Part shown: piece by piece, positions 45,626-58,304 of the stretch
Numbering within the stretch: the stretch's first letter is position 1
Layout: every line of letters begins with the position of its first letter
Source of the DNA: Pogonophryne albipinna
Lineage: Eukaryota > Chordata > Actinopteri > Perciformes > Artedidraconidae
DNA length: 64,000 bases
Reading direction: 5' to 3'
NCBI GenBank assembly: GCA_028583405.1
Contig: CM053248.1
Span: forward strand, 23,052,543 to 23,116,542
Made by a program: the position numbers and the translations under genes
The notes under the pieces: generated by a model
Databases searched by the model: none
What the model saw: the letters and a program-made list of their open reading frames with translations, nothing else
What the model was told of the DNA's origin: nothing

Positions 45626-48600
45626 AACAAGTTTTGGACAATATTAACACAAATCATCAGGATTCATCCTATAGAAACCAATGCATTACATTCAATGTAA
45701 ACCATCCAAATGTTTAAAGATATTTCAACCTGAAACAATGTGATGGACTAACCTACCAACTGACTGACTCATATTGACATCACACAATTGTGTGGCTAGA
45801 AATGATTGGGATACAATACTGTATAAACCAAAAATAAATGCTGTCATCTTTTTATTGCATATTGTGGTACTTTTTATACATTTACACCAGGCTTCAAATA
45901 AATCCATACATCAACTGTGGAAGTGCTATTTTAGTTTCATCTTTTGTTGTGCTGTTTGTTGTATTGATAGTATTGACATGGGGTCAAACGCCGGTCAGTA
46001 ATTACACCACAATACAATCCCCCCCCCCCCTCCCTAGCACACATGACATGACTACTGGAAGGGCTCCCACTCAATGTGATGTAGGTAGGATGGTTTGACA
46101 TTACAGCAACACTGTTGGTACCAGAATGTCTGTTTTGAGGGACTTTTGTGTACAAATAAATGTATGTACAGGGTGTGTGTGCCTATCCTCTGTGTTCCTT
46201 TTGATTCTTGGGACGACGGCGTATTCTAGTAACCAGACGGACGTCAGAGGTCTATTCTGGATGCCCAGTACAACAGCCGGCCAGCAACAGTAGCAGCAGG
46301 GGGAAGGAATGCCGTCAGTCCGGAGGCCTTGGCAGAGTGATCGCTGATCCTGTAGGAGGAAGCGGAGATGGCGGCTCTCCTGTTTCATAGGTTGTGGAAG
46401 AGAGCGATAGAGAGAAGTGGGGAGAGAAAAGGGGGAGTTGGACTGGGGACATGATGCCCATGAGAGGGAGAGGAAAGAGAAAGAGAGCGAGTGAGTGTGG
46501 CGTTGGGGGGGGGGGGGGGGGGCTGAAGGCATTCTGTTTGGTGCCAGTCGAGCCAGCTTTCTGGCCTGCCGCATTCCAGGAGATCAACACCACGGTGTTT
46601 CCTTTCACCCCTACCCACCCACGTCCACCACTCTACAGCCCACCCCAATGCCCAGCACCATTTTTTATTCAATATGTTCTTATTGAACAGGAAAAAACAA
46701 TCAACTGTGTGTTTTTATTGGAACAAAAAGTGTAAACTAATCCAGATAAGCGGCCAACACTGGACGGTCTTTATCAAACTAAACAAACTAACCTTCAGAG
46801 AGACAACATAAGTTGTAAGGCCTTTACACACCGGGGAAAAAATAAACAACAAGAAAATGCTAAGTACTCATCTGGGAATATTATATGGCCAGGACTTTTA
46901 TTGTGAAAGCTAAGAACGGAAGGGGTTGATTTTGAATGTGCTGCTTCTGTCAAGGTTTAAATGAGTATGAATGCCATCCTGGTTACGGACTATGTAACCT
47001 TTGTGTTGTTCTTCAATAATCCTCAAATAAGTGCAGTTTTCCCATGCAAAAATGCCCCAGGTAAATTCAGGCCTATAAAAGGAAATGTAATTTAAAAAAA
47101 TAAAACTAACAAATTGTTTCTCTTACAGATAATAAAAGAAGAAATGGAAGCAGTTTAACACCCCCTTCTTCATTTGAGTTGTTGCCTCCATACACTTTGA
47201 ACACATGAATCTCCCGCCCCAGACACACAAGCACGCGGTTTGATTGGCTAGAGCTTGTACTGGCATATGATTCGATTGGCTGACGCCTCCGTCGAGGCGT
47301 CAAAAGTTGAACATTGCAAAACTTTTGAAGCGAGCAACGCCAGCAACGCTCCATGTCGCTTCCCAAAATGCAGTTCGGCTAAAAGTGACGTCACCCCATT
47401 CAAAGTGAATGGGCAGAAGCGTTGGAAGTTTCAACGCACGCCGCTGTGTGGACGGGCCGTGACCATGGATCTTTGCTGCATTTCACCCAGCCTACCTTTC
47501 TCACATCACTTCCTGCCAACTCTCTACAGCAAAGTATTTAACAAAATAAAAGTATAAAAGGCTCCCAAAATCCTTTTACATACAGTATGTAATTTTCTGT
47601 CAGTGCTGTCAATAGTCATGAAAGGTAGGGTAGGTAAGAATGGAGAAACCAGCTCGAGTGAGCTAGAATTTGAAAATACACAACCGAAAAAAATCTGCCA
47701 CTTCCTTCAGACTTCCTTACAGAGCCCCTCCTCCTTGTGCACGAGATGGAAGGCTGACAGGCAGGTAGGCCATCCAGGCAGATAACTGGACTTGCTTTTT
47801 ACAGCGCCACGGCTTCCACAGATGACATATTTGTATATATTTATTGTCAAAGCATTTAATTTATTCATTGCTATCGGGATGTTAAGAGCATTCCATGGAA
47901 TGTAACAACAAGTGTACCCTACCTTTAACTACCCAGATAGCAAAATATGAGTGAATCAATGTTGAAATATGGTTAGGCAGAAATATTGAATCCATGCTGA
48001 AACCCGGACATTGAAATTAAACAGAAAGCGCAAATTGTTTTAATGTTGAATAAACGTTGGACTTTCAACCATAACTGACACTATCAATATTGATTCAACC
48101 ATCATCTAAATAGGAATCTACATGCACATTTTTGGTTGATTTTACATTGAATCAATGTTAGGAATCAATATTGATTCAACCATCATCTAAATGGGAATCT
48201 AAATGTAAAACTTACATTAAAATATTCAACTTTTCTAAGCATACTGTAACACATTAAAAAAGTGAATGTTTTTCACCAATGAGTTTTCTGCGTATAGGTC
48301 TACATCTTAACAGACCATTAACAAGTGCAACATCAATACTGTACTGAACGAAGTGGTCCAAACTTGTAAACACACACTACACCATGTATTGTTGGCAGAC
48401 GATTGTTATTAGCTTGTTCAAAATTACCTTGAATTACCATATTTCCCAAAATCAAACTAAAAATGACAGAAAACATGATTTTAATATTCAAATTTATTTT
48501 AGAAAACAGGCAGCAATGCATCCCTGAGCAAGACTCTTAACCCGTTATTGCTCCCCAAACGCTGTGGAATAAATGCAGAGGTCACATCGTACAGAACAAC

Positions 48601-48687
48601 AGTCTATTGTCCTTGAAAGAACAGTATGAGGCGGTAACCTTTGTACTGTATGCACAAGGAAAACACATTAGAGTGTGGTGGGGTACC
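45626..48687. other. repeat-rich DNA without a recognised gene
   Basis: Contains C10 at about 46019 and an 18-base G run at 46505. Near 47215-47465 a GC-rich segment (GGCTGACGCCTCCGTCGAGG, then GTGTGGACGGGCCGTGACCA) looks like a fish MITE fragment. At 48080-48205 the phrase CAACCATCATCTAAATAGG recurs with ATATTGATT, a short internal duplication. No coding support. Confidence 0.4.
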
Positions 48688-48971
48688 CTAAGTTGGACTT
48701 GCGTTTGTTTCACTTGTGTTCCTTGGGATGCCTCCCTCGCGCTCTGGAGCATAACGAAGCCACTTCTTCAGTTTCACTGAAGCCATTGTGGGTCAGCTTG
48801 GAGCAGCAGCTGAAAGACAAGATTACAAAAATAAGCGTGAGGAAGAGAGAGAGAGAGAGTGTGTGTATCCCATACAACTTCTGTTATAATAAGAAAATCA
48901 CTCTCACTCTGTACAGTAACACAAGCTACAGTCAGCAGCCAGTTTGCTAAAAGACTGGACTGGAAAGAGGA

Positions 48972-49060
48972 GCAAACGGCTAGCCTGGCTCTATCCAGGT
49001 AATAACATTTGCATCCGAGGACCTCTAAAGCTCACCAATTAGGTTGTCTTTTTTTGGTTT
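48972..49060. repeat. dispersed repeat fragment, same family as 34340-34710
   Basis: GGCTAGCCTGGCTCTATCCA, then ACCTCTAAAGCTCACCAATT, matching the words in the fold-back repeat near 34390. Confidence 0.5.
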
Positions 49061-50632
49061 ATTTCTTATAGCTTCACCATCACCTGATTCCAACCTAACC
49101 AGTTTGTTAGATTAAGTTCATGCTTTATTCTTCAACAGAGGATTACAGAGAGACATGAAATACATTATAGGAGTTGGATTCAAACTCGGTAGTTGGTACT
49201 ATTTGGCTCACAAAGAGCATAATTATGTTCTGAATCACCATCAGTCACACCTCACTCCTTAAACTTAAGCTAATAAGTAGTTTGCAGGGGAGGAAACTCA
49301 CCAAACATGCAGTCTTGTATTGGCGGTTCCTTGAATGGCTTATTGCTGCTGCAACGCTTGTCTTTCTTTCCAGCCCAGTTGTACCGACAGGCTAAGGCGT
49401 TAGTCAGAGCAGTTGCCAGCATCCGTCTGATCAGGTTCTCTGAATTGGTGCCTCCTACCAGAGCCAGACGAGCAACCTAAATCAGACGAGAGAAACAAAT
49501 AGGCCACTGCTTTAACTGTTGTATTGAGCTACGTTCTGTGGGACATACGTTAGAAACAGCACAACAGCACTCTTATTTCATACACAGAGACCAACTTTGT
49601 TTTTTATACACTTGATACACTGATATTCCAGCCAATGGTATTCAGTCAAGTTCATGCCAGTCGTTATGTTTAACCACTTTAACCCTGGTGTCCCAATTTT
49701 GGTCATGTCAATATAAATGTTAGATATAAATGTTACTACAATTATATGTGGTTGAGTAGCTAAGACTAGAATTATTTGTGGTTGAGTAGCTAAAGGGCAA
49801 TAACTAAGCACATTTTGACCGCACTGATATTATCCACATTTCATAAATGAATGCAGTTCAGTCTGTCAAATTACCATCTTTTGACGGACTGATTCATTCT
49901 AGAGCAATGATTCAGCCTCATTGAAGTCGTCTTCATTGGCGATTGGCAGCTGGATGGGGAACATATGGGTTGTGGCTGACCCTGGTCCCTGACTACCAGC
50001 CGGGGTCATGTTGCCCTCTGCCAACTCATTCTTGATGAACTGCACATCTCTGGACAGGCCCTTTACCACCACAAGTACTTCAGCGAGCATTGAAGTCATC
50101 TTCTGGATGGCAATGTCTTAAGAAAAATATAATTGAAAAGTGTAAAGTGAGAATTGAAAATAACCTGCAAATGACTCATGAGGAATTACACTAAGTCTAA
50201 TAGACTTGCCTTTCAAACGCAGCCTGGTGTCATCGCCGTGCATCTGTGTGGTTCCATCTGTAAAACGCAAACATTCATGAGACTTAATCACTGCACACAT
50301 TTTGAAAGGTTATTAGGTGTGTGTGTGTGTGAATATATTGTGATCAAGTGTTTAGTCAGTAACAGGGGTCTCCCCTTCCCTACAGCTCTTTGGTAAACAG
50401 AAAAGGCATTTTCAGTATCCTATCAGGAGAGAGAACTCATACAGATTAATTGAATACACAGGACCACAATGGAAACAAGCCCTCAGGGCTTTTTGTTATC
50501 CTTGGCTTTTAGCATTATTGTATAACTGTGCCCCTGTACTTTTTTCAAACTGTTGATAAAGTATTCAATCAAAGAGGACAGATGAACAAAGAAGAGAGCA
50601 ATGATCATCATCAGAATATAGAGATTTAACCT

Positions 50633-50811
<179 letters not shown>

Positions 50812-51762
50812 AGAAAATGTCTACAAATGTTAGATGATCGTCTTGTTCACTTACCATTGCAACCATGATCAGGCACTGACTGCATGGGATCAAACTGGTG
50901 GCAGTTTCCTCTAAAGAAGTCTAGAGGAGGGAAAAACAAATGCTGTAACATTTACACAAAAAACACGACTATTGTGATTTGATTTGTCTACAAAGATATT
51001 ACTTTACATTTTAGTAGTAAATTGGGTTCATTAGTGAGGAATACAGTGGCATACCATTTTGTGCACGTTGTGGGGGTCCAAGGGGGGTGTACTGCACCGA
51101 GCCGTATCTCATTCCCGATATCCCTGTAGAAACAAAATCATTAGTTATATTTCACTATACTTTGGGAGTAGCAACATAACCTGATGTTCCAGCATATTGT
51201 TGTCAACTACCACAGGATGTCTGAACACAAAATCTGAATTGTAAGTCATACATATGTCAAATAGTATTCATTGAGTTCTGTGTCCCCGTCTCTCAAAACG
51301 TTACAGTTTTTCTCAATCGCTAAACCCACTATTTAGAATCAAAATTCCTTTCATCAAACCAACAGCACAGCCATCGAAACAGAAAACCATTTCTCTACAA
51401 CAGTATACCATTTATCATTGATATCACACAAAATGCAGATGCTAAGCAGTGTTTTGCAAAACAGATCACACAATTCTCTAACTGAAGTTACAATTCTCTA
51501 CACAAACATCAAAAATCTTTTGTGTAACTCATGTCTACAAAACAAAATAATCTTCTCACAGTGGATAACACTTATTCCTCATAAACTTAGACCATAGCTA
51601 CACTAATTGACACTTGATGTGCAAAATATTAACACTTGTTATCAGTCAATCACCCCATTGAAAAAGGTAACTGCATGGAATGTACTGTATACCTTACAGT
51701 AATGATGTTACTGTTAGCTGATATCAATGACTTTCCTATAGTAATTGTAATTAGTGAGAATC

Positions 51763-51770
51763 CTATAAAA
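51763..51770 (+). promoter_or_regulatory. TATA box of the transposase gene
   Basis: TATAAAAG 39 nt before the ATG at 51809, inside the transposon, a plausible distance for a transcription start around 51790-51795. Confidence 0.6.
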
Positions 51771-51808
51771 GACCTCCCTCACTTCAGTAAGATGTTTGTG
51801 TGAACTAA

Positions 51809-53350
51809 ATGGCTGATCAAGTAGGTAGAGGAGCTCTGAGAGGAAGAAGGAACCCTGTTGTTCAGAGAGGAAGAGGGAGGGCTGATGTTCAGAGAGGAAG
51901 AGGGAGGGCTGATGTTCAGAGAGGAAGAGGGAACCCTGTTGTTCAGAGAGGAAGAGGGAACCCTGTTATTCAGAGAGGAAGAGGGAACCCTGATGTTCAC
52001 AGAGGAAGAGGGAGGGCTGTACGTATGCGTGGTGGAAGAGTTGAAAGGGGACCAATGCGAACAGTAGTTTCGGACAACACCCGTGCAACTATTGTGGACC
52101 ACGTCATAAACCATGGCATGTCCCTCAGTGAGGCTGGCCAAAGGGTTCAGCCCAATATACGGAGAACAACAGTGGCATCCATTATAAGGATCTTCAGGCA
52201 CGAAAATAGGTAAGCTACTGTAACCCTTTTTTACAGCACTTCATGCATTTCTATTTTTATGTAGGTTTCGATCACTGTTTTTATATTACAGTACATAACA
52301 TTCTCAAATATTTATTGATAGAACTGAAAGAGCACCCCGCTCTGGTGGCAGAGGAAAGGCCTTTACTCCAGAACAAGAGTCTGCCATTGTTGATATGTTT
52401 GTGGCCAGCAATGAAATCCGCTTAAGGGAGATTCAGGCCAGAATAATTGCAGACCAGGATGTCTTCAGTAACATTCCATCTATAAGTGTTGCAACCATTG
52501 ACCGGGTGTTAAAGAGGCACCACCTCAGAATGAAACAGATCTATAAGGTTCCTTTTGAACGCAACTCTGACCGTGTGAAGGAGTTAAGGCACCGGTATGT
52601 ACAGGTAAGGACCTCAATCACAGTGATGGCTTGCCTATATTTTTAGTATGCTTACAGTAATGTAAAACGGTCCTCTGTTTGTTTCATTTTCTTTAGCGAA
52701 TGATGGAGCTGGAAGGCAATGCATTACCACATGTTTTTGTATATGTGGATGAAGCAGGCTTCAACCTCTCCAAAGTGAGGAGACGTGGGAGGAACCTTAT
52801 TGGGCAAAGAGCAACAGTCTTTGTTCCAGGCCAAAGGGGAGGAAACATAACATTGTGTGCGGCTATCTCGACACAAGGCGTCCTTGCTCACATCCCTGTA
52901 ATGGGAGCATATAACTCGCAACGTGTCCTTGCCTTCCTGGATGTCCTGTATGACCGACTTGTGCCACCAGAAGAGAGGGATCAAGTGAGGTTGGTTCACG
53001 TGGTCATATGGGACAATGTGGCATTCCACCACTCTCGTGATGTGAGGGCATGGTTTGAGGCTCATCCACACATGGCCATGGAGTTCCTCCCTCCATACTC
53101 CCCATTTCTAAACCCCATTGAGGAGTTCTTCTCTGCCTGGAGATGGAAGGTTTATGACCATCATCCTCATGACAGAATGCCCCTTTTGGATGCAATGAAT
53201 GCTGGCTGTCGGGACATCTCTGCGGAATCCTGTCAAGGGTGGTGTCGACACGCAAGGAGATATTTCCCACGCTGCCTTGCAAGGGAAGACATGCGCTGTG
53301 ACGTAGATGAGGCTATGTGGCCAGACAGACGCCAAAGAGCAGATCAGTAA
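51809..53350 (+). CDS. Tc1/mariner-type DDE transposase, three exons, 445 aa
   Basis: Exons 51809-52209, 52322-52604 and 52697-53350, joined by AG|gtaagc...ttgatag and CAG|gtaagg...tttag introns of about 112 and 92 nt with consistent phases. It binds the inverted repeats and catalyses cut-and-paste transposition in the nucleus. Residues 18-71 are six 9-residue repeats of the type VQRGRGRAD or VQRGRGNPV, an RG-rich basic tail. Residues about 80-225 hold two helix-turn-helix-like regions (ATIVDHVINHGMSLSEAGQR; SISVATIDRVLKRHHLRM). The catalytic core is VYVDEAGF (D246), VVIWDNVAFH (D334) and SPFLNPIEEFF (E370), with 35 residues between the last two acidic residues. No stop or frameshift was seen. 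Close relatives are often labelled Tc1-like DDE or IS630-like in fish annotations. Confidence 0.88.
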
Positions 53351-53471
53351 AGCTATAAAGATCTCATTCTCTGCTTTACTGCTGATTTACATCATTTACC
53401 CATGTTATTTTTTTTCCAGTGTATTGCTATTCATCTTTTGTTTCTGTTACGGTGCTCTTCTGAAAATGAGA

Positions 53472-53477
53472 CAATAA
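53472..53477 (+). terminator. poly(A) signal of the transposase gene
   Basis: AATAAA about 120 nt beyond the TAA at 53348-53350 and still inside the transposon. Confidence 0.55.
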
Positions 53478-54189
53478 AAACAATGACATAGTTAGAGTCA
53501 CATACTGTTTTTCCTATATGTAAGTTTGTTTCTCCCAACTTGTCAGTTTTCCGTTCAGTTTCCAATATCGATAGCTTGAGGTTTGTGTATTGATGATTGT
53601 AGTCAGTATTTAGTGTGCCACTTAGTAATGACTGTTCAAATAGTCTTCTAATGAGCTGACAAATGTTTGTTTTTGGAGAAGGTATCTGGTTTTGGAAGGG
53701 GTATTTTTAGTTTTGAGTGCCTTAGAGCACTTTGCAAGAAATGTATATTGTTATGGTAGAATGTGTTATTATGGTGACCGGAGTTTCAGTTATGAAAACA
53801 CATTTCTCTCATTAGAGGACAATTTGTTCTGTTTCGATCGACTTATTCTTTTTTGTGACCAGTATTTTCAGTTTTGGTCATGTAAGTGCATTTTGCAAAA
53901 GATATTCAGAGTTATGGCAAGTGTGTTTCTGTTAAGATGGCTATGTTCTTGTTTTGAAGAAATGAATTTTGATTCTAAATAGTGGGTTTAGCAATTGAGA
54001 AAAACTGTAGTGTAGTGAAAGAGTAGGGCATCATACCAGTACTTGTACTTGCTCGCTGTGGGGCCTGTAGCTGTGGGGCCTGGAGCTGGTGGTAATGGGC
54101 AGCACCAAATCCTGACATCCCAGCTGAAACACACAGTAGGAAATAAAGTTATTAGCATATGACACTATTGTAACCTCCCATGTAAGGAA

Positions 54190-54545
54190 ATGTGTCTATG
54201 TGTGTAAGTTTGTGTATGTGTGTGCCTGTATGTGTGTGTATCTGTGTGTGTATGTGTGTCTATGTATGTGTGTGCCTGTATGTGTATCTGTGTGTATGTG
54301 TATCTATTTGTGTGCATGTGTGTGTGTGTGTGTGTGTGTGTGTCTGTCTATGTGTGTGTATGTGTCTGTTTGTATGTATGTGTGTCTGTATGTGTGTCTG
54401 TTCATGTGTGTGTGTGTGTGTGTGTGTGTCTATGTGTGTGTCTATGTATGTGTGTGTCTATGTGTCTATATGTGTGTCTGTCTGTGTGTCTGTTTGTGTG
54501 TCTGTTTGTGTGTGTCTGTGTGTGCATGTGTGTGCATGTGTATTT
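54190..54545. repeat. degenerate TG-rich microsatellite
   Basis: About 350 bp of TGTG interleaved with TATG, TCTG and CATG words. Cys/Val-rich frames across it are artefacts. Confidence 0.9.
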
Positions 54546-55202
54546 ATAAGATAAACTATATTTTTTGATGATCTGTCACATACATTCAAAACAGTTATTA
54601 TGCTGACTTACATGCCACAGCCTCAGAAACCTGGAGTCATCCTCATGCAGAAATCCAGGCAGGGAGGAGAGCAGCACGTCGGCTATGGACATCACCTTGA
54701 TCCTTGAGTGCGAAAACATATCTTTGTTTTACTTTGGATGCTAAACAGCATAGCCACACAACAATTTATATCACAAGGGCTCTTCCATGACTGAAGAGAT
54801 TACCATTTTGAAGCAATTGAGGCATCTGCGATCCCACCTGTATCTCATTAGCACAACAACAAGGTGCAATAACATTAACACTGCTGTTCCCTCCCCAAAC
54901 ACAAGTACCTTAAAGGGAGGCAATGCTCATGACACGCATTTTTAAATAATTATCATCCGATAAAACAGACCAGTCTCTGCCAGTCTTTCTTTTTTTTTTT
55001 TTTATCCGATGAGGTTATCAGTGATTTTAAGCTGATTAATTACCGAAATGACATCAACCCTGTGGGCGGCGCCATTTTGACGAGTCACATGACTTATTTT
55101 ACCGGAAGTGACGTGAACTATGCGTTTGGTGTCGAAGACAAATTGACGTATGTGCTTTGTTCATGTTGTTTACTCTAGTTACTCTCTGAATTCTATAGAA
55201 AT
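54546..55202. other. mixed DNA with one more possible exon block
   Basis: At 54611-54715 the minus strand reads RIKVMSIADVLLSSLPGFLH before a possible donor (GCATGTAAGT). It could be a further upstream exon of the DUF4806-like pseudogene, but the acceptor is unclear. The rest is unremarkable until the CpG-richer stretch before 55203. Confidence 0.35.
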
Positions 55203-55490
55203 ATGCCTCATTGTATCGCGAAACATTGGCACAATTCGGATAGGAACAATCCACGGAATGCTCGGTTCCATCTATTGCCAACGGGTAAGCGTAGGAAGTA
55301 CGTTCGGAGGCAGTGACTAGCGAAATGTGCTCGGCCCGAACCGAAAGATCCACAGGCGCATGTATGCAGCGAACATTTCAAGTTTCCGGACGACTACTCT
55401 GAGAGTATGATGAAACATAAAATGGGATTTATTAATCAACCATTACTTAATGGGGATGCAGTGCACTGCCAATGCCAGCCAGCGTAAGCA
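55203..55490 (+). pseudogene. THAP-domain gene fragment with frameshift
   Basis: From 55203: MPHCIAKHWHNSDRNNPRNA, then RFHLLPTGKRRKYVRRQ and a stop. A second frame then carries QAHVCSEHFKFPDDYSESMM up to a stop near 55487. The layout C-x-K-x-(C to W)-x-N, FHxLP, RRK, then VCSEHF is that of a THAP zinc finger (C2CH). The second zinc-binding Cys is replaced by Trp and the halves are out of frame, so it cannot make a normal domain. Probably a transposon- or retrogene-derived relic. Confidence 0.6.
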
Positions 55491-55611
55491 CCTTACGCAG
55501 CAGACTTTACTTATTGTTTACTACGTAAGGAAGCAGGAATTGCAGGACCCAGAGCGCACGGAGCACAGAGCGGACAGCAGATAACGGAATTGCAGTTTTA
55601 TTGCTTATAGA

Positions 55612-55700
55612 CAGTGGCGGTGCCAGGGTATGGCTGGGGTAGGCTACAGCCATACCAAGAAATGGCTTAGCCCTACCTTAGCCCGACCATGAAAAATTAT
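55612..55700 (+). mobile_element. hAT-type terminus
   Basis: CAGTGGCGGTGCCAGGGTAT followed by GGCTGGGGTAGGCTACAGCC looks like the end of a non-autonomous hAT element. The partner end was not identified. Confidence 0.4.
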
Positions 55701-56499
55701 GTTAAAGTAAGCATGTTGAGAACACGGATTGCGAAAATCTACCGGTCGTGTCCATAACACACAAACTGATCCTGCTGTAACAACAAGTGCACGTTACTGA
55801 CGCAATATGGTTGAGACCATTCGGGCTTATGCTAGAGGGGTGCAAGGAATAGTCTAAGTAGTGGGGGAGTTTTATACACTAAAGGTGTGGAAATCAGCGC
55901 GGCCGCGGTCAGATCAAAATGCCTCCGAATGCAATTTGAATAGACCTACAGCCAATCAGAGCAACGAAACGTTGGGTCTGCTGCGTCATGTATTACTGAT
56001 ATGTCACGTTCACAGTGAAAAGTCCCCAAACTCGCGTCGAGTAAATTGCAGACAGACAGCAGATCTTCTAGGACTAATTGTATATTTCGGATTGATAGAT
56101 TTGTTCTTAAACGCCCTCGCGTTCACAAGTCGAACAGGTGCCAGAGTCACACGACCCACCTGAAGAGTGAATAGTGAGTTTTGAATATATTTTGTAATAG
56201 TAATTTGAAAAAGTGTTTTGTATGACAATAGAGACACAGGCCACCTGTTGTGTGCTGTGTCAGTCTCTCTCTGTTTACCTGTGTCTCTCTCTCTCTGTCT
56301 CTCTCCCTCACTCTCTCCTTCTCCGTGTCAATTCTATATGCCCACTTTTCTTGTTTCTGCCGCTGCGTAGCATGTTGTAACAACGTGGAATTAGCAGAAT
56401 AGCCTATTGTATTGTTTAACTCACACCTGTTGCTCTCGATGTAATTTAGCTGATAAAAGGAGACTTATAAAAGCCTCACGCTTGGCGTTTCACTGTCAA

Positions 56500-56640
56500 G
56501 CATACTTGCCAACCTTGAGACCTCAGAAATCGGGAGCATTTCAAAACCACCGCGGGGGGACGGGGGGGGGGGGGGGGGGTGTTAGTGGATCGCCGGTGTT
56601 GCAGTATAACTTGAGTCATGACAACTGGCGACATTCTATT
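56500..56640. repeat. transposon-end-like segment with 18-base G run
   Basis: GCATACTTGCCAACCTTGAG and ACCTCAGAAATCGGGAGCAT resemble a widespread hAT-like terminus, followed by a long poly(G) at about 56562-56579. Extent unknown. Confidence 0.35.
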
Positions 56641-56865
56641 ATTTTCGTCATAGGAATCCGGGGCGGGTACATTGAGGACCCATTGTTGACTTACCATGTC
56701 GATCGCCTCGTTTGTCGTTTACGTTCATCTTTTGCTATATCTGCCTTCCTAAGATCACTTTGATGCACATTCAGTACTCGTATGTGAGGTTGTGGGTGAG
56801 AGGTGGATATCGTGACGCTTACAGGGAGGTATCGAACATTACAAAGTAGGTGACTGTGTGGATGC

Positions 56866-57050
56866 CTGTTCAAAATATTGCAAACTTGAATAAATCATTT
56901 AAATTATATATTTGTGTCCGACTTTCATTTGTACATCGTTCTTAATGTGATGTATAGTAGCTTTGATAGCTGTCCATACCTTCAGACAGCCTAAAAGTAA
57001 AACACAAGTCGTTTATTCACAGCCCGAACGCTCATCGAGATGACTGGATC
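56866..57050 (+). repeat. left arm of a 185-bp inverted repeat pair
   Basis: GGATGCCTGTTCAAAATATT through ACAAGTCGTTTATTCACAGC to about GACTGGATCA. The inverted copy lies at 63806-64000 with only a few differences. The outer limit is unknown because the right copy runs off the window. Confidence 0.85.
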
Positions 57051-58304
57051 ACTCATGACAGGTTGTGATCAGCTCCGATTAAATTGTGATATCAATGCTG
57101 TAGCTATTCTCCAGGGAGCACGTTTTTTTAATGAAATACCTGTATCCCTCTCATCACAACAAGACTCTACACTGTGCAGGAAAAACAATTACATACATGA
57201 AAATAACCTTGATGCATGGGAATGAATCACACAAACTATCTTCCGTGGCTATACTGATATGTCACAGCTGTCAACCACAGAAACGTAAGTCCAGCGGGGC
57301 ACACGTTGAATACATATAATACAGTAGTTATATTATGCCTTTAAGCCATGCTTTAAGCCTATACGTTTAACCCATAAGAACCCGGACCCATTTCTACTTT
57401 TGGGGAAATTAAGGGGAACGTCATTTAGACTAAATAGACCACCTAGAACACATTTCTGACAAGTAACCCCCCCTAGTTTCAAATATCTGAAATGTGACAT
57501 ATATGTCACATTGGGCTTTAATGGTAAAGTAACTCTTATTTATAACTTCATTAATGAGGATGATTTTTTTGGTTTACATTTGTTTGAACATACTTTGAAT
57601 TGAATAATAAAGAATATGTTAACTAAATATAATTGAATCAGCTAAATTAACTGAGCAGATCATAATCATATTTGTAATTGTGCATATATGTCACTCCGGG
57701 TTTACTGTGAATGTTTAGGGTTAATGTCCCGATGTGACATCAGTGTCACAGCAATATTTATGGCATTTATTTCATATCAATTTCATCAATAAATGTTTCT
57801 ACAACAGGTTATATGTAATCAGAATCAGAAAAGAGCCGAAGACAGCTTAATGTTTAACAAATGACATGTAAGCATTTTTATTCTTAAATGGCTTGAATGT
57901 TAACTTTAGCAACAAAAAACCTTTCCAAATGTAGCTAGTTCTGTCACATGTGTTAGCCTGGCACATGGACATCTTGGACATGTTGTTATGGGAACACAAA
58001 AGCAAATGACAAGGACCATAACCCACCAGACTGTTCAGGATGTGTCACTTAGGGACTTCATGAGATAACAAAGGCTAAAGCTGTATAAGGAACTTTCCAG
58101 AACATTTAAAGTTCATGTGACACCTGTGTCTAAGCAATTCTGTCTGCCTTCCGTGTTGCACCATGAGGACCCACTGATATAAAATGCTTAACTGTCTAAG
58201 TTGCAACCATGCACCTTTTGGAGGGCTAAGCGCCAGCTTGACATATTTTTGGCTTCATTTATAGAAGGAAAGACAACAGTGATAGTTATGTTTCAGAATA
58301 ACAT
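57051..58304. other. DNA between the inverted-repeat arm and the integrase gene
   Basis: At 57366 TTTAACCCATAAGAACCCGG resembles a TTAA-type (piggyBac-like) terminus. Palindromic words GTGACATATATGTCAC (57497) and TGTGACATCAGTGTCACA (57733) follow. No ORF above noise. Confidence 0.35.

Larger units (their letters stand above)
51304..54007 (+). mobile_element. apparently complete Tc1/mariner-IS630-type transposon
   Basis: TA flanks both ends (51302-51303 and 54008-54009). The left terminus CAGTTTTTCTCAATCGCTAA continues through CCCACTATTTAGAATCAAAA; the right terminus is the same in inverted form with about two mismatches in the first 48 bp, and weaker similarity runs further in. The 2704-bp element holds one spliced transposase gene in an uninterrupted frame, a TATAAAAG box at 51763-51770 and an AATAAA signal at 53472-53477. 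TA duplication, inverted repeats and the DDE domain together make this a firm call. The intact frame and near-identical ends suggest recent activity (inference). Confidence 0.9.

Noticed and set aside
46101..46735. ORFs of 95-157 codons around the G18 run
   Set aside because: Frames are open on both strands because of purine/pyrimidine skew. No motif and no consistent gene model.
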